A stretch of 64,000 nucleotides of DNA from Seohaeicola sp024304985. Lineage in GTDB: Bacteria > Pseudomonadota > Alphaproteobacteria > Rhodobacterales > Rhodobacteraceae. Both the position numbers and the translations under genes were made by a program. Position 1 is the first letter of the stretch; every line of letters starts with the position of its first letter. Of this stretch, positions 6,407 to 14,153 are shown in pieces. The DNA lies in contig NZ_JARAMP010000011.1 of assembly GCF_028802875.1 (NCBI RefSeq), positions 1 through 64,000 of the forward strand. The letters run 5' to 3'. Under the pieces are notes generated by a model. It was not told the origin of the DNA. It did not search any database and saw only the letters and a list, made by a program, of their open reading frames with translations.

Positions 6407-8100
6407 TTCAGGCGCTCCTCGTCGATCACGTCAGCAAAGAGCCGGGTCGCGGTGCCGGCTTCGAAGCCGGCATAGAAGTTGAGGGTGCGGCTCAGCTGCG
6501 TGTGCCCCAGCAGACGCCGGACGGCCTCGTACTCCCCGGGCCGAGCTTGCAGATACAGCATCGCGGCCAGATGGCGGAAGAGATGCGCATTCACGTCCAA
6601 CCCGATGGATTTGCGGATCATTCGGAAGATCGCCCGCGACAGCGTATTGGGATCCATCGAGCCTTGGCTTTGCCGCGCCGGAAACAGCCAGGCGCTGTTC
6701 GGCGTGCAGAGCCAGGGGCTGCGGGTGGCACAGTGTTTGTCGATGAGATCAGCCACACGCTTGGGCAGTTCCAGTTCGATCGGGCGACGGTTCTTGACCT
6801 CGGGGCCGGTAAACACGAGAAACGACCGCCCGCCGCCCGGACGCTGCAGGTTCCGCTCCAGATGGATCGACGCCAAGCTCTTCACGCGGATCGGGCAATA
6901 GAGCAGGATGCCAACTGCCACGGCCAGTTCTCTGAGCAACGCCGCAGATTGGAAATCATTCTTCTGATCCGCTTGCGCAAAAAGCTGTTCCGGCAGCGTC
7001 AGCAACTTACGACGGGTCGCGGGATCCTGAAGCGGGCGCAGGCGGGCGCGGTTCTTTTCCGTCAAGCCTTGCTGCGGCTTCATGGCAATCCGTTGCGCCA
7101 GCATGTCGACGCGCTTCTGCTCCTCCTCAGGCAGCCTGACATAGCGGCGGGCAATGCCGCTGAGCAATTGCCCGGTCTCCGAGATTGAGGCCGTTGTTTC
7201 CCCATCATTCTGCGCCAGCATCCAGCGCAGCCCCTGCTCCATGCGGGCAGGCGTTACCAGATCCGACAAGCTGCGCAGCGCATCGACAGGCAGCCCCGAG
7301 CGCACCAGCGCGCCCGCAAAGCGCAAGAGCCGCGCTTTATAGATCTTGATGCTGATCGGCTGCAGCGGCACGAGCCGGCCATCAATGGCAAAGGGATCGG
7401 GGGCCTCCAGAGAGGTGACATAGGCATCCAGATCCTGCCGGAACGGCTCCGGCAACTGATCAAGGGGGATCTTGATGACCTTTTGGCGTTGGGGCGCAGA
7501 CAATCGCTGCTGCGGCCAGCCAGAAATGCGTGCCGTCGCCAGATTCCAAGCGCTCACCGTATTGGTCAGGCTCTTCTCGGGCGAGCGGCTCAGTTCGTTC
7601 AGCGCCAGAGCCTCCTGGAACGCCAGCCCGTGCGCGTTGCCCACCTCTTCAGGGCGCACCCCCTGCCCGTTCAGGAAGTACACGAACCGCGACAGCGAGG
7701 CGCAGAGCGTGCGGTCGCCCGAAGCCAATACCTTGTCCCAGAGCGGCGCCCACTCGGGCGACAGATGCCATTTGCGATTGACCGGCCGCTTGGTGATGCC
7801 GGCATGCGCCAGTGCCGCCTGCAGATCGCTGCGCACGTTGCTCCACGATTTCGGGGTAAGGCCGATAGCGGCAGGCACGATGCGTTCAATGCGCGGGCGC
7901 AACCACGTGGGATCAGCCGGAACGGTTTCTGGCGCGTGCCCGAGTGCTTTGGAGGTGCGACGGATCGCGGAGACGAGATCGCGCTGCCGCCCCGGCGTCA
8001 GGCCGGCATCCGCATGCAACTTTGCGATCAGATCCGCGAACATCGTCGTGCCGGGGCAAAGGAAGGCGGTCTCCAGGTTTTGAGGGTTAATGCGCAACAT
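6403..8100 (-). CDS. Tyrosine recombinase, first of a tandem pair
   Basis: This 565-residue protein is longer than usual integrases; the extra length is N-terminal, where SAIRRTSKALGH suggests a DNA-binding region. The C-terminal catalytic domain shows LLYCPIRVKSLASIHLE (Arg I), DVNAHLFRHLAAML (HxxR) and LLGHTQLSRTLNFYAGF (His and Tyr). The ATG is 9 bases after AAAGGAG. It is followed directly by the 350-residue recombinase. Two helix-turn-helix genes lie upstream on the same strand, 166 bases away. The pair probably acts as a heteromeric recombinase; this is inference from coupling and shared ancestry. Confidence 0.85.
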   Translation of the reverse strand: MLRINPQNLETAFLCPGTTMFADLIAKLHADAGLTPGRQRDLVSAIRRTSKALGHAPETVPADPTWLRPRIERIVPAAIGLTPKSWSNVRSDLQAALAHAGITKRPVNRKWHLSPEWAPLWDKVLASGDRTLCASLSRFVYFLNGQGVRPEEVGNAHGLAFQEALALNELSRSPEKSLTNTVSAWNLATARISGWPQQRLSAPQRQKVIKIPLDQLPEPFRQDLDAYVTSLEAPDPFAIDGRLVPLQPISIKIYKARLLRFAGALVRSGLPVDALRSLSDLVTPARMEQGLRWMLAQNDGETTASISETGQLLSGIARRYVRLPEEEQKRVDMLAQRIAMKPQQGLTEKNRARLRPLQDPATRRKLLTLPEQLFAQADQKNDFQSAALLRELAVAVGILLYCPIRVKSLASIHLERNLQRPGGGRSFLVFTGPEVKNRRPIELELPKRVADLIDKHCATRSPWLCTPNSAWLFPARQSQGSMDPNTLSRAIFRMIRKSIGLDVNAHLFRHLAAMLYLQARPGEYEAVRRLLGHTQLSRTLNFYAGFEAGTATRLFADVIDEERLK

Positions 8101-8163
8101 CGAGATCTACTCCTTTGGGACATGCGTGGTCTCGGGTGGACAGGTGGGGACAGAGCGTCAGAT

Positions 8164-8218
8164 TCGGGAAAAGGATAACACAGAAAGTGTCCCCATTTCG
8201 GGCATGGCCTTTTCCCGA
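8164..8218. promoter_or_regulatory. 11-bp inverted repeat upstream of the recombinase pair
   Basis: TCGGGAAAAGG (8164-8174) and CCTTTTCCCGA (8208-8218) are perfect inverse complements 33 bases apart. They lie in the 166-base gap before the 565-residue recombinase, about 64 bases upstream of its start. Possible roles are a binding site for one of the small helix-turn-helix proteins or a recombinase core site. Confidence 0.5.
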
Positions 8219-8266
8219 CAGATCATCAAAGCACTGATTTTTATGGACATTGTGGTTCATGGTGGG

Positions 8267-8497
8267 TCACAGCCCTCCCATCTGGCGATAAGCCATATGG
8301 GCCGCTTTGGTGATGCGGATAAGCTTCCCACCGGGTCCAACTCGGACGACCGGAAGCAGGCCCGCTTTGATCGCGCGGTACACAGTTTTCTCGGAGCAGC
8401 TATCGAGCGCCGCGATCTGCCGGACCGTCAGAAGCTGGCGATCATCTTTGCCAATCATGGATTCCATAGGTGTATTCTGCTTCAAGCTGTTAGCCAT
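8267..8497 (-). CDS. Small helix-turn-helix (excisionase-type) DNA-binding protein
   Basis: A 76-residue protein with LLTVRQIAALDSCSEKTVYR followed by AIKAGLLPVVRVGPGGKLIRI: the winged helix-turn-helix plus basic beta wing of excisionase/MerR-type DNA-binding domains. Its ATG overlaps the end of the preceding HTH gene (8490-8702) by 8 bases. Proteins of this kind control integrase direction or transcription in islands and prophages; here it precedes the recombinase pair. Confidence 0.75.
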   Translation of the reverse strand: MANSLKQNTPMESMIGKDDRQLLTVRQIAALDSCSEKTVYRAIKAGLLPVVRVGPGGKLIRITKAAHMAYRQMGGL

Positions 8498-8702
8498 AGG
8501 CTTTACCCTCTGCTTCGAACAAAGCGCGGATATCCTCTGCCTTCCAGACAGTGGTGCGCGGCCCCAACTTGCGAGGCTTGGGGAAGCGGCCGTCCTTCAC
8601 GCCCTGCCACCAGGTCGATTTGGAAACGGGGATCGGCCCGTTCGGGGCCAGAATGGACGACAAGCGAACGTAGCCTGTCCGGGGAAAAGGAAGGTTGGCC
8701 AT
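8490..8702 (-). CDS. AlpA-like helix-turn-helix regulator
   Basis: Start ATG at 8702 gives MANLPFPRTGYVRLSSILAP, then PIPVSKSTWWQGVKDGRFPK and PRKLGPRTTVWKAEDIRAL. This is the AlpA / CP4-57 regulatory-protein pattern: first helix, WW-GV-DG-FP recognition element and VW--EDI wing. AlpA-type proteins activate integrase or excision genes of tRNA-borne islands. An upstream in-frame start at 8756 would add 18 residues outside the family pattern. It is followed by the second small HTH gene, overlapping by 8 bases. Confidence 0.78.
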   Translation of the reverse strand: MANLPFPRTGYVRLSSILAPNGPIPVSKSTWWQGVKDGRFPKPRKLGPRTTVWKAEDIRALFEAEGKAYG

Positions 8703-8857
8703 TTTTGTGCACCTCATAGCGATTGCGTCTGAGGTAATGTTGCCAAGTCCGAACAAGTCGGAGGGCGATCAGCGTTTTCGCTAACCAAATAGGGATCTGG
8801 CCCGACTTATTCCGTCTTAACGCGGGTTCTAATCCTTCTTAATCCGCCCAGAGGCCC

Positions 8858-8865
8858 CGATATCC
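8858..8865. repeat. Target-site duplication, left copy (IS256-family element)
   Basis: CGATATCC immediately outside the left inverted repeat; the same 8 bases occur at 10238-10245. Confidence 0.85.
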
Positions 8866-10237
8866 GATAGTGCCCCACGGGGTGGTGTAGGTTCTGGCTG
8901 AGGTGGTCACCGGCGAAGTTCCGGTAAGGTCTGGTTGCTGACACCAACCCGGACTGGAGATTCCACCGATGACCAATGACATGATGAACCTGCGCGACCT
9001 CGTGGAGAAGACCCCCGATGCGGATCTGCTGCGCGAGATGATCGGCTTTGCCGCCGAACGGCTGATGGAACTGGAGGTCGGCGCCGCGACTGGCGCAGCC
9101 TATGGCGAGAAAGATCACATGCGGCGGGCGCAGCGCAACGGCTACCGCGACCGGGACTGGGAGACCCGAGCTGGGACGGTCGAGTTACGCATCCCGAAGC
9201 TGCGCAAAGGCAGCTACTTTCCAGGCTTCCTCGAACCGCGGCGGATGGCAGAGAAGGCCCTGACGGCGGTGATCCAGGAAGCCTATGTTCAAGGCATCTC
9301 GACGCGATCCGTTGACGACCTCGTCAAGGCGATGGGCATGTCGGGCATCTCCAAGAGCCAGGTCAGTCGCCTATGCGAAGAGATCGACGGCAAGGTGAAG
9401 GCCTTCCTCAACCGCCCGCTTGAAGGCGATTGGCCCTACCTGTGGATCGACGCGACCTATCTCAAGGTCCGGCGTGGCGGGCGGATCGTGTCGGTGGCGG
9501 TCATCATCGCCATCGGCGTCAACACCGACGGCCGGCGCGAGGTTCTGGGCCTGGAAATAGGGACTTCCGAGGCCGAGCCGATCTGGACCGAGTTCCTGCG
9601 CAAGCTGACGCGGCGTGGCCTGCGTGGCGTGAAGCTGGTGACCTCGGATGCTCACGAGGGCATCAAGGCCGCGGTGTCGAAGGTGCTGTGCGCCACCTGG
9701 CAGCGCTGCCGCGTCCATTTTCAAAGGAATACTGCGGCCCATGCCGGCAAGAGCGGGCGCAGAGTGGTCTCCGCCTTCATCGCAACAGCCTTCGCCCAGG
9801 ACACCGCGGAAGCCGCCAGCATCCAATGGCGCAGCGTCGCCGACCAGATCCGGCCCAAGGTGCCGAAGCTTGCGACGATCATGGACGACGCTGAGCACGA
9901 CGTGCTGGCCTACATGACTTTTCCCAAGGAACACCGCGCCAAGTTGCACTCGACGAACCCCATCGAACGCCTGAACGGCGAAATCAAGCGGCGCACTGAT
10001 GTCGTCGGTATTTTCCCGAACGATGGCGCCATCGTCCGCCTGGTCGGAGCGTTGCTGCTGGAGCAAAACGATGAATGGGCCGTCCAGCGCGCCCGCTACA
10101 TGACACTGGAAACCATCGCGCCAATGGGCGATGATCCCGTCATCAGCCTGCCCGCCGTGGCATCCTGATCAAGCAGGCCTGCACCGAATATCACGGTGAC
10201 GATCAGAGCCAGCTACACCACGCAATGGGGCACTATC
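8866..10237 (+). mobile_element. Complete IS256-family insertion sequence, 1,372 bp
   Basis: Both ends start GATAGTGCCCCA: left inverted repeat 8866-8890 and right inverted repeat 10213-10237, 25 bases with about three mismatches. They are flanked by the 8-bp direct repeat CGATATCC (8858-8865 and 10238-10245), the duplication length usual for IS256. One full-length transposase lies inside on the plus strand. The perfect duplication and intact gene point to a recent insertion. It landed in the 3' end of a minus-strand gene (10233-11147). Confidence 0.93.
8969..10168 (+). CDS. IS256-family (mutator-type) transposase
   Basis: This 399-residue protein has the normal length of the family. Recognisable segments are RAQRNGYRDRDWETRAGTVE, LRIPKLRKGSYFPGFLEPRR, WPYLWIDATYLKVR (first Asp), LVTSDAHEGIKAAV (second Asp) and LHSTNPIERLNGEIKRR (Glu), giving an intact DDE set; WQRCRVHFQRN is the conserved Cys/His segment. 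It fills the element between the inverted repeats. The start follows CACCG with a weak ribosome-binding site, in line with low expression of transposases. Confidence 0.95.
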   Translation: MTNDMMNLRDLVEKTPDADLLREMIGFAAERLMELEVGAATGAAYGEKDHMRRAQRNGYRDRDWETRAGTVELRIPKLRKGSYFPGFLEPRRMAEKALTAVIQEAYVQGISTRSVDDLVKAMGMSGISKSQVSRLCEEIDGKVKAFLNRPLEGDWPYLWIDATYLKVRRGGRIVSVAVIIAIGVNTDGRREVLGLEIGTSEAEPIWTEFLRKLTRRGLRGVKLVTSDAHEGIKAAVSKVLCATWQRCRVHFQRNTAAHAGKSGRRVVSAFIATAFAQDTAEAASIQWRSVADQIRPKVPKLATIMDDAEHDVLAYMTFPKEHRAKLHSTNPIERLNGEIKRRTDVVGIFPNDGAIVRLVGALLLEQNDEWAVQRARYMTLETIAPMGDDPVISLPAVAS

Positions 10238-11147
10238 CGATATCCTCCAGCACCTCATCATCAAGCAACGCTGAACCGCTCCTGAGGTGCTTTCTGATCG
10301 TTTCGAGATTGATCCCGACGCCAAGAAGATTCATGTCTGATTCGATTTCAGAAGGTATTGTGCTACGCTCTGCCTTGGGATCGTATCGATACCCTTCCAT
10401 AGCCATGGTGATGATCATCTTCAGCATGGTGGACCTTTCCCTTGGGTCCAGCGGCTTGTCATCAGCGGCATTAGAACGGCCCAGCTTTGATTTCTTTCCA
10501 ATGCCGAGAGCGTGGTATTTGTCAGCCGCTGCCAAAAGCTGTTCCGGCACATCCAGTTCAACTTTGTCAAACCATCGCACCAAGTCCGGCACGCTGTTCC
10601 GGCCTGGCGCAGCGACACTGCACCAATCGAAGTTGTCTTCAATCAAAGCGCGTCTTTTGAAGTAGAAGGCGAGAACATCGCTTTGAACCGGCATCCCGTC
10701 GGTCCCCTCCAGCAAGTCGCCACAGGGTTCAAATCCAATGGAAAGAGCGGCAGCTTCGTCTAAGGACCACCTTTGCATTCTTGCCCAGTGCTGCACATCT
10801 GCCTCGCGGCCTTCCACGCCGAAACCGCCCGCAAACCAGACTGGTTCCTGCCTGAACACCGCTCTCAACTCAGTGAGCGTGAGGCGTTCTGCCATGGTAT
10901 GCGCTGGGTTGCTGACCTCTCCTCTGAGATCGAAGCGCTCGAAAAACTCCGCGTCCGTCATGTCCTGCAAGGTTTCCTTGCAGACCTTGATTGAAAGAGC
11001 CAAATCAAAAGCAAAGCCATCAAAGACGTCCGGATGGTACGGACCCCTGATGTTGTGGATGACAGGTCTTCTCCATATCAGAAGCCTGCCATAGCGACGT
11101 TGCAAGATCTTCGTCGTGATATACGCCCGCGACGGTTCGTTTGACAC
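10233..11147 (-). pseudogene. Island-associated hypothetical protein, 3' end displaced by IS256 element
   Basis: The present frame starts at GTG 11147, 7 bases after AAGGG, and codes for 304 residues, ending VLEDIG and a TAG supplied by the IS inverted repeat. Joining the two flanks and removing one target duplication restores the frame GASGRIKKD and a natural TAG at 8829-8831, so the insertion removed eight residues (ASGRIKKD). The bulk is intact and may be functional. It begins 18 bases after the integrase stop, as a second gene in that operon. The family is unknown to me; genes of this type next to island integrases are common in alphaproteobacteria, from memory. Confidence 0.75.
10238..10245. 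repeat. Target-site duplication, right copy (IS256-family element)
   Basis: CGATATCC directly outside the right inverted repeat, identical to 8858-8865. Confidence 0.85.
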
Positions 11148-11165
11148 ATGACCACCCTTCTACCG

Positions 11166-12362
11166 TTAGTTGGGCGATCCTGCCTCTACCTCATCCAAAT
11201 ATCCAGCCCACCAATCGGCCAGTCTGACACGTTCTTCCCAGAACTCGCCACGGGCATAGATCCGGCGGATCTTGTTACCATCGACATGGGCCAAGGCACG
11301 CTCAATAGCGTCGGGGTTCCACAGCCCGCTTTCATTGGCCAAAGTTGAGAATGTTGCGCGGAAACCGTGCGCCGTCATTTCATCCCCATCATAGCCCAAG
11401 CGACGAAGTGCGCCGTTCAGAGTATTTTCACTCATCGGACGAAACACCGACCTCAGGGAGGGAAACAGGAAGACGCCATTGCCGGTGATGCATTTTAAGT
11501 CTTTCAGCAAAGCTAAAGCCTGCGCAGGCAGTGGCACCGAATGCGGCATGCGCATCTTCATCCTCTCGGCAGGGATCAACCAGATCGCCTTTTCAAGATC
11601 AAACTCTGCCCATGTCGCCTGCCGCAACTCACCTGGTCGCTGGGCGAGAATGGCGAGTAACCGCAACGCGATACGTGTCGTTACCTGCCCCTGAAACCCG
11701 TCTATCGAACGCAACAAGCCACCAAGTTCTTTAGGGTCCGTGATGGCAGAGCGCGATTTGACCTTGGGTCGAATAAGGGCATCCCGCAATGCAAAGGTAG
11801 GATCGTGCTCGACAACACCGGATGCAATCGCATAGCGGAAGACCGCACCGATCTTGGCGCGCAGTCGCTTGGCAGTTTCGTGATTACCCTTGGCCTCGAC
11901 CTTTCGCAGGCAGGCAAGAACCATAGGTGACGTCACCTCAGCGATAGGCTTATTGCCGAAAGCATCAATTGCCATTCCCAACAGCCATTCGGTCTTGGTT
12001 TTAGTGGCGTCCGCGCGCCCTTCCTTTTCGGCCTTGGCCTTGTAGGCTTCCGCGAACTTTGCGAAGGTTGTTTCCTGCACAAGCAACTTCTGCCGCTTGT
12101 CTTCCTTCTTCACCTCACCGGGATCTTCACCTGCAGCAAGCCGTGCACGGGCCTCGTCTCGCAGCTTTCTTGCCTGTGCGAGAGAGATCGCCGGATAGGC
12201 CCCAAAGGACAAACGCTTCTCACGCCCATCGATCCGGTACTTCATATGCCACAGCCGCGAGCCTGAGGGGGCTACGGTCACATAGAGGCCTTGGAAATCT
12301 GAGACCTTGTAGGGCTTGTCCTTGGGTTTCAGGCTTCGAATCTGGGTATCGGTCAATGGCAT
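11166..12362 (-). CDS. tRNA-type island integrase (P4-like tyrosine recombinase)
   Basis: Start ATG 12362 gives MPLTDTQIRSLKPKDKPYKV, the arm-binding DUF4102 domain (through YPAISLAQARKLRDEARARL), then a core-binding domain and a catalytic domain with LLAILAQRPGELRQATWAEF (Arg), MTAHGFRATFSTLAN (HxxR), ERALAHVDGNKIRRIYARG (His and nucleophilic Tyr). Length is 398 residues, normal for the family. The gene points away from tRNA-Thr(CGT), whose 3' end is 164 bases upstream, the standard layout for an integrase that used that tRNA as attachment site. A longer frame starting at 12503 would add 47 residues not found in the family. Confidence 0.92.
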   Translation of the reverse strand: MPLTDTQIRSLKPKDKPYKVSDFQGLYVTVAPSGSRLWHMKYRIDGREKRLSFGAYPAISLAQARKLRDEARARLAAGEDPGEVKKEDKRQKLLVQETTFAKFAEAYKAKAEKEGRADATKTKTEWLLGMAIDAFGNKPIAEVTSPMVLACLRKVEAKGNHETAKRLRAKIGAVFRYAIASGVVEHDPTFALRDALIRPKVKSRSAITDPKELGGLLRSIDGFQGQVTTRIALRLLAILAQRPGELRQATWAEFDLEKAIWLIPAERMKMRMPHSVPLPAQALALLKDLKCITGNGVFLFPSLRSVFRPMSENTLNGALRRLGYDGDEMTAHGFRATFSTLANESGLWNPDAIERALAHVDGNKIRRIYARGEFWEERVRLADWWAGYLDEVEAGSPN

Positions 12363-12405
12363 CTGGGGGCATCGCTTTTCTGCATCACTCGCGAAGCCCC
12401 CGTAG

Positions 12406-12426
12406 ATGCCCCCAAACCGGGGGCAT
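12406..12426. promoter_or_regulatory. Inverted repeat upstream of the island integrase
   Basis: ATGCCCCC (12406-12413) and GGGGGCAT (12419-12426) form a perfect 8-bp inverted repeat with a 5-base spacer, 44 bases before the integrase start. A third GGGGGCAT lies at 12365-12372, just before the start codon on the minus strand. Repeats of this kind suit integrase arm-type sites or an autoregulatory operator. Confidence 0.5.
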
Positions 12427-12525
12427 TCTGTCGGACGGGACCGAACAACATCGGACAACCAGCATCGCAAAACCCTTATAAACCAGAGCTTTCTGGATGT
12501 CATTGGATGATTTTGGATGAGAAAG

Positions 12526-12601
12526 TGGTGCCGCTGAAGGGACTCGAACCCCCGACCCCATCATTACGAATGACGTGCTCTACCAGCTGAGCTACAGCGG
12601 C
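12526..12601 (-). tRNA. tRNA-Thr (anticodon CGT)
   Basis: The minus strand folds as a full cloverleaf: acceptor GCCGCTG, D arm GCTC-AGCTGGTAGA-GAGC, anticodon stem CGTCA/TGATG with loop TTCGTAA (anticodon CGT, codon ACG), T arm with GGTTCGAGTCC, and encoded CCA at 12526-12528. Its 3' end faces the integrase, so the last bases are the probable attachment site of the island. The tRNA is intact. Confidence 0.95.
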
Positions 12602-12645
12602 CCTTGGGGCGGGGCTATAGCACCCCGCCTATGGTTGGAAAAGAC

Positions 12646-14142
12646 CTATTTTCGGGCCTCGTCACCCTCTGTCCAGGTTGCATCTATCGGGCGGTGCAAG
12701 GTTTCTTCGTCCGGCAGGACTTCGGCATCGGGAACGTCGGAGGGGTCGTCCGTGGACTTGTCCTCGATGGAGCCGACGATCAGGGGCAGCATCTCGGAGC
12801 CGGTCGGTGCTGTCGGTGCGCCAGCCGGGGGCGCGGTCCATGCCAGCGTGTCGAAGGACTTGCAGTTCTCGCAGATCGGCACCCATTCGGCATGGATGTT
12901 GTGGCACTTCTCGCAGACCCATTGCGGGCCGCGCGGTGCGGTGAGGGCACGGGCCAGCCAACCTTTGACCACCACATCGGAGGCGCCTTCGCCGCGGGAG
13001 ATTGCGGCCATGACGGTCAGGATCCGTGCGTCCTGGGCGGTATCCACCAGATCGCCCAGCGCGCGGCGCGCTTCGGGGAAATCCTCGTTGGCGATATGCA
13101 GCTCGGCCAGCAGCAGTCGGGATTCCACATGATCCGGGTGCTGTGCGATCAGCGGCTTGAACCGCTTCAAGCGCGCAGCGGGTGTTTCATCCGGCACGAT
13201 GGCGGCAAAGGCGGCGGCCAGGTCGGGATGCGGCTGCGCGGCCCAGGCCTTCTTGATCACGCGCGTCGCATATTTCGCATTGCCCTGGTCGATATAGCCG
13301 CGCGCGGCAAAGGCGGCGGCGGGGATCAGGTCGGGGGAAAGCTTGTTGGCTTCGATCGCGGCTTCGCGGGCGCTGATGTCATTGCCCTCCTGCAGCACAT
13401 CCTTGGCCTCGGACAGGGCCAGCACGGCGTCGCGGCGTTTGTGCACGTCGCGCGGCAGTGAGCCGTATTTCAGCTTGGCCCCCAATGTGCGCCGCGCGCC
13501 GGCCCAGTCATGGGCGCTGGCCTGAAGCCGCAGCAGCACATCCTGCGTCTCTTCGTGCTTGGGACGCAGGTCGAGCGCTTTCTCGGCAAGTTTCAACGCG
13601 GTGGTCATGTCACCGTCCGCGAGTTTCTGCTTCATGATCCCGCGGACACCGACGAAACGTGTCGCATCATTCTTGAGAAGGCGTTTGTACACCTCTTCGG
13701 CTTTGCGGCGGTCACCTGTCATTTCGGCGGCCTGCGCTGTCAGCAGGTTGGTCAATTCGGGCTTGTGCAGGTAGCGTTCGGCCTTGCTGGCTTTGGCCAT
13801 GGCCAGACGGCCTTCGCCCGCAGCCAGCGCCATCATGCCCTCAGAAAGGGCCTGATAGCCTTTTTGTTCGCGATTGCGGTTGAAATAGCGGGTGATCGCT
13901 GTCTCGTCGCCATTGATGAACTTGAGGATCGCGACAAGCAACGTGACCAGACGCAGGATCAGCCACACCGCGAAAACCAGCGCGATCAGCAGGATCACCG
14001 CATAAAGCGGCGTGAGATTCACCTCATATCCACCGGCGGCGATACGCACGCCGCCTTCCAGCTCCATCAGATAGGCGGCGCCCATGGTCGCTGCGGCGAC
14101 CAGAACCACGAACAGGATAATCTTGATAAGCGACCAGAGCAT
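12646..14142 (-). CDS. hemY: HemY-like membrane TPR protein with C-terminal zinc-ribbon-like motif
   Basis: Start ATG 14142 gives MLWSLIKIILFVVLVAAATM, the first of two N-terminal membrane segments (second near LTPLYAVILLIALVFAVWLIL). The rest is a tetratricopeptide-type helical domain, as in HemY N-terminal family proteins, which are encoded with haem synthesis genes and whose exact role is unsettled. Near the C-terminus CEKCHNIHAEWVPICENC gives two CxxC knuckles, a likely zinc ribbon. Length is 498 residues. It follows the Mic60-like gene by 11 bases in the hemD operon. Confidence 0.88.
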   Translation of the reverse strand: MLWSLIKIILFVVLVAAATMGAAYLMELEGGVRIAAGGYEVNLTPLYAVILLIALVFAVWLILRLVTLLVAILKFINGDETAITRYFNRNREQKGYQALSEGMMALAAGEGRLAMAKASKAERYLHKPELTNLLTAQAAEMTGDRRKAEEVYKRLLKNDATRFVGVRGIMKQKLADGDMTTALKLAEKALDLRPKHEETQDVLLRLQASAHDWAGARRTLGAKLKYGSLPRDVHKRRDAVLALSEAKDVLQEGNDISAREAAIEANKLSPDLIPAAAFAARGYIDQGNAKYATRVIKKAWAAQPHPDLAAAFAAIVPDETPAARLKRFKPLIAQHPDHVESRLLLAELHIANEDFPEARRALGDLVDTAQDARILTVMAAISRGEGASDVVVKGWLARALTAPRGPQWVCEKCHNIHAEWVPICENCKSFDTLAWTAPPAGAPTAPTGSEMLPLIVGSIEDKSTDDPSDVPDAEVLPDEETLHRPIDATWTEGDEARK

Positions 14143-14153
14143 TCCGTTATCCT

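Noticed and set aside
8090..8719. Plus-strand frame across the HTH genes.
   Set aside because: Overlaps two better-supported minus-strand genes and shows no family pattern.
12604..13461. Long plus-strand frame opposite hemY.
   Set aside because: Antisense shadow of a gene with clear homology; no family resemblance or ribosome-binding site.
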